Shown: positions 57,971-64,000 of the stretch, piece by piece
How the letters are laid out: every line of letters begins with the position of its first letter
Position numbering within the stretch: position 1 is the first letter of the stretch
Source: Flemingiibacterium sp045578725
GTDB lineage: Bacteria > Bacillota > Clostridia > Oscillospirales > CAG-272
Length of the DNA stretch: 64,000 nt
Reading direction: 5' to 3'
Assembly: GCA_045578725.1 (NCBI GenBank)
Contig: JAZNKS010000123.1
Span: 27,406 to 91,405, forward strand
The notes under the pieces: model-generated
What the model was told of the DNA's origin: nothing
What the model saw: the letters and a program-made list of their open reading frames with translations, nothing else
The model's database searches: none
Made by a program: the position numbers and the translations under genes

Positions 57971-59221
57971 ATGGCAGTTTATTACATTGATGAGCGGAAC
58001 GGCTGTGACGCGGCTGACGGCCGCTCGCCGGAATCGGCGAAGCGGGATTACACAAAAATCAAGCCGATGCCCGGCGATTCGATTCTCTTCCGGCGCGGAA
58101 GCTTTTACCGTTCAAGCCTGCGTACCGTCGGAGGGGCTGACGGAAAACCGATCACCTACGGCGCTTGGGGCGAGGGCGACAAGCCGGTCTTCAGCGGCTC
58201 GGTTGATGTGAGCCGGCCGGAGGATTGGGAGGAAATCCGTCCCGATGTTTGGCGCTGCATCGGCAATATCCCGAAGGAAGCCTGCAATTTCAGCTTTGAC
58301 GGCGGCGAATCCTTCGGCACACTCCGCTGGGAGGCAGAGGCGCTGTCCGCACAGGGCGATTTCTGGGACAGCCGCTTCGGCACGGGCGAGAGGGGCGGCT
58401 TGGAAGGCGAGCCCGAAACGCTTCTCTTCTCGCACGGCAATCCGGGCACGGTTTACCGGAGCATCGAATGTGCGCATTACGGCGAGCGGTCGATGGCCCG
58501 GATCCACAGCAATATGATTCTTGAAAATCTGGCGTTCCAAAACAGCGGCGTGCACGGATGCGCAGGCGCGGGACGGAATGTCATCATCCGCGGCTGTGAT
58601 TTTCATGCCATCGGCGGATGCGTCTGGAATAAGGAGCTGAAAATCCGCTTCGGCAACGCGGTGGAATTCTGGATCGATGCCGTCGATGTGCTGGTGGAAA
58701 GGAACGCCTTCCGGGATGTCTACGATTCCTGCGTGACCCATCAGGGCCCGGGAAACAAAACCGTTCCGGCCGAGCGCTTTGTCTGCCGGGACAACCGCTT
58801 TGATACCTACGGTATGGCAGCCTTTGAATACCGCGACAAGCTGCCGGTGGATTCCTGCTTTGAACATAATATCTGCACAAACGCCGGATGCGGCTTTGCC
58901 ATGCAGGGCGAAACCCTTCCCCGCCGCTCGGAAATCTGGCCCCAGCCGATGGGACACCACATCTTCCTCTGGCGGATCCCGACCCCGAGCGAGGGCGGAA
59001 GCCTGCGGATCGTGAACAACGAATTCGGCCCGGCTCCGGTCGGCGCGGCAATTTATTCGATCATCTCCCCGGAGGCGGAGGCGCAGATCACGCTGGAGAA
59101 CAATGTCTACACCGAGGCCGGATCCGCGCTGATCTGGCGCTTTGGCGGGCAGGATTATGCCGATTTTGATGCGTACCGTGAGGCAGTTGGCCGGGATCGG
59201 AACAGCGTGATAAGACGGTGA
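57971..59221 (+). CDS. Right-handed parallel beta-helix protein
   Basis: A 416-residue protein without signal peptide. It opens with AVYYIDERNGCDAADGRSPESA, a typical start of polysaccharide-lyase-like beta-helix proteins, and contains solenoid rungs such as MILENLAFQNSGVHGCAGAG, VIIRGCDFHAIGG, VLVERNAFRDVYDSCV and LRIVNNEFGPAP. It may be an intracellular glycan lyase or hydrolase (GH28 or PL6-like); no catalytic set can be fixed. Coupled to the isomerase upstream. Confidence 0.8.
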   Translation: MAVYYIDERNGCDAADGRSPESAKRDYTKIKPMPGDSILFRRGSFYRSSLRTVGGADGKPITYGAWGEGDKPVFSGSVDVSRPEDWEEIRPDVWRCIGNIPKEACNFSFDGGESFGTLRWEAEALSAQGDFWDSRFGTGERGGLEGEPETLLFSHGNPGTVYRSIECAHYGERSMARIHSNMILENLAFQNSGVHGCAGAGRNVIIRGCDFHAIGGCVWNKELKIRFGNAVEFWIDAVDVLVERNAFRDVYDSCVTHQGPGNKTVPAERFVCRDNRFDTYGMAAFEYRDKLPVDSCFEHNICTNAGCGFAMQGETLPRRSEIWPQPMGHHIFLWRIPTPSEGGSLRIVNNEFGPAPVGAAIYSIISPEAEAQITLENNVYTEAGSALIWRFGGQDYADFDAYREAVGRDRNSVIRR

Positions 59222-59319
59222 TCCGCCGGAGACGCCGCCGGAATTCCCTTCGCGTTGTATCCATATTCGACCAAAGCGTAAGTTTTAATATTTTTTACAA
59301 TCGAATTTTCAAAAACATC

Positions 59320-59348
59320 TTTACAATCGGCTGAAAAAGTGGTATCAT
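59320..59348 (+). promoter_or_regulatory. SigmaA-type promoter of nifJ
   Basis: TTTACA, 17 bases, TATCAT. The -35 lies in the second of two TTTACAATCG direct repeats (59294 and 59320), which could be an operator. Confidence 0.6.
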
Positions 59349-59391
59349 ATTACCGTGGTGTTTTTCTGCCTTCGAAAATGAGGGAGCGAAA

Positions 59392-59425
59392 CGCCCGTAT
59401 CGTTATGTCAAAATTTATTTATATA
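59392..59425 (+). promoter_or_regulatory. Leader block shared with gap
   Basis: CGCCCG, nine bases, then GTCAAAATTTATTTATATA before AGGAGG; the counterpart at 9062-9096 differs by one inserted base and has the same order. Confidence 0.55.
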
Positions 59426-59442
59426 CAGGAGGAATTCCAAAC

Positions 59443-62400
59443 ATGGCAAGAAAGAAAATTTCCATGGATGGTAATACCGCTGCGGCTCACGTAAGCTATG
59501 CGTTTACCGAAGTTGCTGCGATTTACCCGATCACTCCGTCGTCTGTAATGGCGGAGCTGACCGATTCCTGGTCTGCCACCGGTCTCAAGAATATCTTCGG
59601 CGACGAAGTAAAGGTGACCGAAATGCAGTCTGAGGCAGGTGCTGCCGGTACCGTTCACGGTTCGCTGGCTGCCGGCGCTCTGACGACCACCTACACCGCA
59701 TCTCAGGGTCTGCTCCTGATGATCCCGAATATGTACAAGATCGCCGGCGAGCTGCTGCCCTGCGTTATCCACGTATCGGCACGCTGTGTTGCTTCGCACG
59801 CTCTGAACATCTTCGGTGACCACTCCGACGTTTACGCCTGCCGTCAGACCGGTTTCGCTATGATGGCCGGCTCCAACCCGCAGGAAGTTATGGACCTTGG
59901 TGCCGTTGCTCACCTGTCCACCATCAAGGGCCGCGTTCCGTTTGTCAACTTCTTCGACGGCTTCCGTACCTCCCACGAGATCCAGAAGATCGAGGTCTGG
60001 GACTACGATGAGCTCAAAAGCATGGTTGACCAGGATGCCATCGCTGACTTCCGCGCCCGTTCGCTGAACCCCGAGCATCCCGTTCTCCGCGGCTCCGCTG
60101 AAAACGGCGATATCTTCTTCCAGCACCGCGAGGCCTGCAACAAGTACTACGATGCACTTCCCGCTATCGTTGAAGACTACATGAACCAGGTCAATGCAAA
60201 GATCGGTACCGATTACAAGCTGTTCAACTACTACGGTGCTCCGGATGCCGAGCGTGTTATCATCGCTATGGGCTCCATCTGCGACGTAGCAGAGGAAGTT
60301 ATCGACTACCTGACCGCGGCCGGCGAGAAGGTCGGTCTTGTCAAGGTAAGACTGTATCGCCCGTTCGTTGCGGACAAGCTCATCGAAGCACTCCCCGCTA
60401 CCGCAAAGAAGATCGCTGTTCTCGACAGAACCAAGGAACCCGGTTCGCTGGGTGAGCCGCTGTATCTGGATGTTATGGCTGCTCTGGCTTCCAAGGGCGT
60501 TTCTGCCAAGATCGTCGGCGGCCGCTACGGTCTGGGCTCCAAGGATACTCCCCCCTCCAGCATCTTCGCTGTATACGAGAACCTTGCCAAGGACGAGCCC
60601 AAGGCAAACTTCACCATCGGTATTGTCGATGACGTAACCGGTCTCTCCCTCGACGAGAAGCCCGCTCCCGACACCGCAGCTCCCGGCACCATCGCGTGCA
60701 AGTTCTGGGGTCTGGGCGGCGACGGTACGGTCGGTGCCAACAAGAACTCCATCAAGATCATCGGTGACCACACCGACAAGTATATCCAGGCATACTTCCA
60801 GTATGACTCCAAGAAGACCTCCGGTATCACCATTTCGCACCTGCGCTTCGGTGACAACCCCATCAAGTCTCCTTACTATATCAACAAGGCTGACTTCGTT
60901 GCCTGCCATAACTCTTCCTACCTGAAGAAGTATGACATGATCTCCGACGTTAAGCCCGGCGGTACCTTCCTGCTTGACTGCGCATGGTCCGTTGACGAGC
61001 TCGATGCCAACCTCCCCGCAAAGGTTAAGTCCTACATTGCCGAGAACAACATCAAGTTCATCATCATCGATGCTACCACCATCGCAACCAAGAAGATCGG
61101 CAATGCCAAGGTTAAGAACACCGTTCTTCAGTCCGCATTCTTCTCGCTGGCCAACATCCTTCCGAAGGATGAGGCAATCGAGTATATGAAGAAGGCTGCC
61201 TACAAGTCCTACATCAAGAAGGGCCAGGCTATTGTTGACCTCAACTATGCCGCTATCGATGCCGGCTCCGACGCTTACGTTGAAGTAAACGTTCCCGAGT
61301 CCTGGAAGAACTGCGCTCCCGATGCACCCAAGGCTGCATTCAAGTCCGAGCGCGCTGACCTCGAGAAGTTCGTCAACACCGTTGTTGCTCCGACCAACGC
61401 TATGGCCGGCGACAGCCTGCCTGTATCCGCATTCGAGGACTACGTTGACGGTACCTTCCCGCAGGGTTCCACCGCTTCCGAGAAGCGCGGCGTTGCCGTA
61501 TACGTTCCGAACTGGATTCCCGAGAACTGCGTACAGTGCAACAACTGTGCATTCGTCTGCCCGCACGCTGCTATCCGTCCTTACGCTATGACCGAGGAAG
61601 AGGCTGCAGCTGCTCCCGCAGCAACCAAGTTCACCGCAAAGCCCGTTCTCAAGACCAACTACAAGTTCACGATGGCGATCTCGCCGGCTGACTGCATGGG
61701 ATGTACTCTCTGCGTCAAGGCCTGCCCTGTAACTGCCAAGGCAGAAAAGGACGGCACCGACAAGAAGGCAATCGAGATGGTTCTGGCTTCCACGCAGGCC
61801 GATCAGCAGGCTCCGTGGGATTATGCCGTTGCCAATGTATCCGAGAAGAAGGAACTCATCAACAACACCGTCAAGGGCTCTCAGTTCAAGCAGCCTCTGC
61901 TTGAGTTCTCCGGCTCCTGCGCAGGCTGTGCCGAGACCTCCTATGCCCGCCTGATCACCCAGCTGTTCGGCGAGTCCATGTATATCTCCAACGCTACCGG
62001 CTGTTCGTCCATCTGGGGCGGTTCCGCACCGGCTACTCCCTATACCGTTAACCGCGAGTCCGGCAAGGGTCCGGCCTGGGCTAACTCCCTGTTCGAGGAC
62101 AATGCTGAGCACGGTCTCGGTATCCACCTCGGCCAGAAGGCTATCCGCAACCGCCTGATCGGCTATGTTGAGGAAATGATGGCTTCCGATAAGGCTTCCG
62201 ACGCGTTCAAGGCTGCCGCAAAGGCATTCCTCGACACCAAGGATTCCTCCAAGGCCAATGCCGCTCCCGCAGCAGCACTGATCGCCGAGCTTGAAAAGGC
62301 TGCCGCTGAAGGCTGCCCTGTAGCTCCGAAGATCCTGGCTGAAAAGGATTACCTCGCCAAGAAGTCTGTATGGATCTTCGGCGGCGACGGCTGGGCATAC

Positions 62401-63027
62401 GATATCGGCTTCGGCGGTCTGGACCATGTCATCGCTTCCGGCGAGGATGTAAACATCATGGTATTCGATACCGAGGTTTACTCCAACACCGGCGGACAGG
62501 CTTCCAAGGCTTCCCAGATCGGTCAGGTTGCACAGTTCGCAGCGGCAGGTAAGGCAATCGGCAAGAAGAACCTCGCCGAGATCGCTATGTCCTACGGCTA
62601 TGTATACGTTGCACAGGTTGCTATGGGTGCTGATATGAACCAGCTGCTCAAGGCTCTGACCGAGGCTGAGGCATATCCGGGACCGTCCATCATCATCGGC
62701 TACGCTCCCTGCGAAATGCACGGTATCAAGGGCACGATGCAGAACTGCCAGCTCGAAATGAAGAAGGCTGTTGAGGCCGGCTACTGGCAGATGTTCCGCT
62801 TCAATCCTGCTCTCAAGGCAGAGGGTAAGAATCCCTTCTCGCTGGATTCCAAGGAACCCACCGCAAGCTACGTTGACTTCATCAAGTCCGAGAACCGTTA
62901 CAACCGTCTGATGAATCAGTTCCCCGAGCGTGCTGAAAAGCTGTTCGCGGATGCTGAAGTAAGTGCGAAGGCGAAGTACGAGCGCCTGACCAAGATGGTT
63001 GATCTCTACGCTCCGGACGCTGAATAA
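59443..63027 (+). CDS. nifJ: Pyruvate:ferredoxin (flavodoxin) oxidoreductase
   Basis: A 1,194-residue single-chain PFOR that turns pyruvate and CoA into acetyl-CoA, CO2 and reduced ferredoxin; central to anaerobic energy metabolism. In order: the N-terminal POR domain (YAFTEVAAIYPITPSSVMAE), CoA and gamma domains, two 4Fe-4S motifs CVQCNNCAFVCP near 696 and CMGCTLCVKACP near 751, and the TPP-binding GGDGWAYDIGFGG near 980 with EVYSNTGGQASKA. Length matches the family. Codon use is highly biased as in gap. AGGAGG precedes the ATG and a terminator follows. Confidence 0.97.
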   Translation: MARKKISMDGNTAAAHVSYAFTEVAAIYPITPSSVMAELTDSWSATGLKNIFGDEVKVTEMQSEAGAAGTVHGSLAAGALTTTYTASQGLLLMIPNMYKIAGELLPCVIHVSARCVASHALNIFGDHSDVYACRQTGFAMMAGSNPQEVMDLGAVAHLSTIKGRVPFVNFFDGFRTSHEIQKIEVWDYDELKSMVDQDAIADFRARSLNPEHPVLRGSAENGDIFFQHREACNKYYDALPAIVEDYMNQVNAKIGTDYKLFNYYGAPDAERVIIAMGSICDVAEEVIDYLTAAGEKVGLVKVRLYRPFVADKLIEALPATAKKIAVLDRTKEPGSLGEPLYLDVMAALASKGVSAKIVGGRYGLGSKDTPPSSIFAVYENLAKDEPKANFTIGIVDDVTGLSLDEKPAPDTAAPGTIACKFWGLGGDGTVGANKNSIKIIGDHTDKYIQAYFQYDSKKTSGITISHLRFGDNPIKSPYYINKADFVACHNSSYLKKYDMISDVKPGGTFLLDCAWSVDELDANLPAKVKSYIAENNIKFIIIDATTIATKKIGNAKVKNTVLQSAFFSLANILPKDEAIEYMKKAAYKSYIKKGQAIVDLNYAAIDAGSDAYVEVNVPESWKNCAPDAPKAAFKSERADLEKFVNTVVAPTNAMAGDSLPVSAFEDYVDGTFPQGSTASEKRGVAVYVPNWIPENCVQCNNCAFVCPHAAIRPYAMTEEEAAAAPAATKFTAKPVLKTNYKFTMAISPADCMGCTLCVKACPVTAKAEKDGTDKKAIEMVLASTQADQQAPWDYAVANVSEKKELINNTVKGSQFKQPLLEFSGSCAGCAETSYARLITQLFGESMYISNATGCSSIWGGSAPATPYTVNRESGKGPAWANSLFEDNAEHGLGIHLGQKAIRNRLIGYVEEMMASDKASDAFKAAAKAFLDTKDSSKANAAPAAALIAELEKAAAEGCPVAPKILAEKDYLAKKSVWIFGGDGWAYDIGFGGLDHVIASGEDVNIMVFDTEVYSNTGGQASKASQIGQVAQFAAAGKAIGKKNLAEIAMSYGYVYVAQVAMGADMNQLLKALTEAEAYPGPSIIIGYAPCEMHGIKGTMQNCQLEMKKAVEAGYWQMFRFNPALKAEGKNPFSLDSKEPTASYVDFIKSENRYNRLMNQFPERAEKLFADAEVSAKAKYERLTKMVDLYAPDAE

Positions 63028-63056
63028 TTCGGCCTGACGGCGAAAGCTTAACAGAC

Positions 63057-63091
63057 AACAGGCACAGCAGGTTTCTGCTGTGCCTGTTTTT
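63057..63091 (+). terminator. Terminator of nifJ
   Basis: A perfect 14-bp stem AACAGGCACAGCAG with complement, loop GTTT, followed by TTTT. Confidence 0.92.
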
Positions 63092-63144
63092 GGCTTTAAG
63101 GCCCCGAGGGACGGTTGAGTTCTCCCCGCTCAACCGTTGGTTCA

Positions 63145-63173
63145 TGGATTTTTTTATCGGAATCGTGTATAAT
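63145..63173 (+). promoter_or_regulatory. Weak promoter of the truncated XRE gene
   Basis: TATAAT at 63168-63173 with a poor -35 (TGGATT) 17 bases upstream. Confidence 0.4.
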
Positions 63174-63195
63174 GGAAGCAGAAAGGAGGCATACC

Positions 63196-63333
63196 GTGGA
63201 TCAGATCAAAATCGGAAGCTTCATTGCCGCGCGGCGCAAAGCGGCGGGCCTGACACAGATGCAGCTGGCGGAAAAACTGAACATCACCGACCGGGCGGTG
63301 TCCAAGTGGGAAACAGGGGGTTCCCAAACTTAA
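63196..63333 (+). pseudogene. Truncated XRE-family regulator
   Basis: Forty-five residues from GTG 63196, with AAAGGAGG ideally placed before it. It holds a full helix-turn-helix (LTQMQLAEKLNITDRAVSKWETG) and then breaks into GSQT and a stop, where family members continue with about PDISLL and 100 to 200 more residues. After about 63317 the base composition changes. The simplest reading is that the rest was replaced by an inserted or rearranged segment; assembly joining is another possibility. Confidence 0.75.
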
Positions 63334-63398
63334 AGATACCACACTAAAAACCCACGCTTACATTACTTCCAAACAATACAATTTTGGAGGTAAACCCT

Positions 63399-63644
63399 AT
63401 GAAAAAGCTGATTTCCTGCGAATATAACTTCGATAACTGCTGTGTGGAGCTGAAATTTACCGATGGCAGCATGATTGCGATTGACACTATCGCCGTGGAG
63501 AACGAGGTTGCCCGTAATATGCATGAACGGTCAGAACTGGACTATCTGATCTACAATGACCCGGTAGCATATGCCGAGCTGATACTCAATGGCGATCCCG
63601 AAACCTATCTGAAAACCGTAACCGAATATAAGCCTTTAGATTAA
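63399..63644 (+). CDS. DUF6061 protein
   Basis: An 81-residue protein that starts KKLISCEYNFDNCCVEL and contains AIDTIAVENEVA and the highly conserved SELDYLIYNDPVAYAELILNG. This matches DUF6061, which I know mainly from conjugative and other mobile elements of Clostridia; function unknown. TTGGAGG precedes the ATG by eight bases. It is the first intact gene after the truncated regulator, supporting a mobile-element edge. Confidence 0.75.
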   Translation: MKKLISCEYNFDNCCVELKFTDGSMIAIDTIAVENEVARNMHERSELDYLIYNDPVAYAELILNGDPETYLKTVTEYKPLD

Positions 63645-63685
63645 AATACACCCCTCTACACCAGTTTTTGGTAGAGAGGTGTATT
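63645..63685. terminator. Hairpin between convergent genes
   Basis: An imperfect 14-bp stem (AATACACCCCTCTAC with complement, one mismatch) around a T-rich loop, with A-rich sequence before it. It may terminate both DUF6061 and the following minus-strand gene. Confidence 0.65.
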
Positions 63686-63715
63686 GCATATGTCATATAG
63701 CTGAACAATAGAATT

Positions 63716-64000
63716 TTACTGTATCTTTTTCAAATACAGCAAATACCGAAGTCCTGCTTTCGACCAGCAAAATCCCAGTTTCTGAAGCTCGTTTATCGTA
63801 AATTCATTGCTGATCGGAATGTTTTTTGATACGGATGCAATGGAATTATAGAATGCCAGCACGGCAATATCGCTGTCATCCATTCGTGCTTTCAAGGCTT
63901 TATCAAATTCAGACTGCGATACCTTGCGTATCCGACGCAGCAGCTTGCGGCTTAACGATTCAAGGGTATATGTATTCGGATTGTACAGATGATAGATGTT
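63716..64000 (-). CDS. Hypothetical protein, C-terminal part (runs off the window)
   Basis: An open frame of 94 codons on the minus strand reaching the window edge without interruption and ending in TAA. The peptide (starting NIYHLYNPNTYTLESLSRKLL and ending LYLKKIQ) is helical and basic with a SEFDKALKARMDDSDIAVLAFYNS core. I do not recognise it. Codon and base composition are AT-richer than the genes before 63.3 kb, in line with a mobile-element origin. Confidence 0.6.
   Translation of the reverse strand, partial: NIYHLYNPNTYTLESLSRKLLRRIRKVSQSEFDKALKARMDDSDIAVLAFYNSIASVSKNIPISNEFTINELQKLGFCWSKAGLRYLLYLKKIQ

Noticed and set aside
59419..62721. Open frame of 1,100 codons on the minus strand opposite nifJ
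   Set aside because: It is an antisense shadow caused by strong codon bias of nifJ; composition (leucine, glycine and valine excess) and lack of motifs show it is not a gene.
63300..63400. Insertion sequence ends at the truncated regulator
   Set aside because: I found no terminal inverted repeats, target duplication or transposase in the visible part, so only a generic junction is claimed.

Overview
The window comes from a moderately GC-rich, endospore-forming, anaerobic member of the Clostridia. Supporting genes are spoIVA, a pyruvate:ferredoxin oxidoreductase, an oxygen-sensitive 2-hydroxyacyl-CoA dehydratase activase, RNase Y, a class B sortase and many glycan-active enzymes typical of gut species. 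Housekeeping promoters are easy to read: at least two dozen have a -35/-10 pair separated by 17 bp, often close to TTGACA/TATAAT. Several genes start at TTG or GTG, and I chose starts by ribosome binding site.

Layout. 0-8.8 kb: end of pgsA, a propeller-type glycosidase, acyl-ACP thioesterase, fba, and an operon of VTC-domain protein, DUF4956 membrane protein, CotH-kinase lipoprotein and a GH99-like protein. 9-12.8 kb: gap, an ARMT1-like phosphatase, spoIVA with a probable sigma-E promoter, and tRNA-Glu(CTC). 12.84-13.38 kb: a tandem array of about 154-bp structured repeats, each ending in a terminator hairpin. 13.4-17.7 kb: an XRE regulator with a repeat-rich C-terminus, GNAT, DUF3795, sugar isomerase and GH32. 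17.7-23.7 kb: a four-gene operon (TerB-N/TerB-C protein, BrxD-like ATPase, YbaK-type deacylase, Lhr-like helicase) matching the Shango anti-phage architecture with an extra YbaK gene. 23.7-30 kb: GH95 fucosidase with an OGG1-like glycosylase, a perfectly palindromic divergent promoter, DUF6062 and an XRE regulator. 30-45 kb: sortase B/RlmA/GT2/C_GCAxxG operon, metallophosphoesterase-ahcY, an oxidoreductase, a GDSL hydrolase, rny, and activase/dehydratase/cca/thiI. 45-49.3 kb: a six-hairpin glycosidase, a DUF6179/DUF6323-like pair, a candidate small RNA and a dense DnaA-box cluster. 49.3-63 kb: comM, a small ribbon-helix-helix protein, a polyol-type dehydrogenase with a divergent AraC regulator, proA, cysteine desulfurase, a lipoprotein, rnpB, an isomerase/beta-helix operon and nifJ. 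63.1-64 kb: a truncated XRE gene abuts AT-richer DNA with DUF6061, probably the edge of a mobile element.

The most interesting items are the Shango-like operon with its embedded YbaK gene, the structured tandem array behind tRNA-Glu, the DnaA-box cluster without dnaA beside it, the 20-bp-arm palindromic double promoter, and a leader sequence shared by gap and nifJ. Genes left of the DnaA cluster are strongly biased to the minus strand (about 33 minus to 9 plus), while those to the right are mixed.
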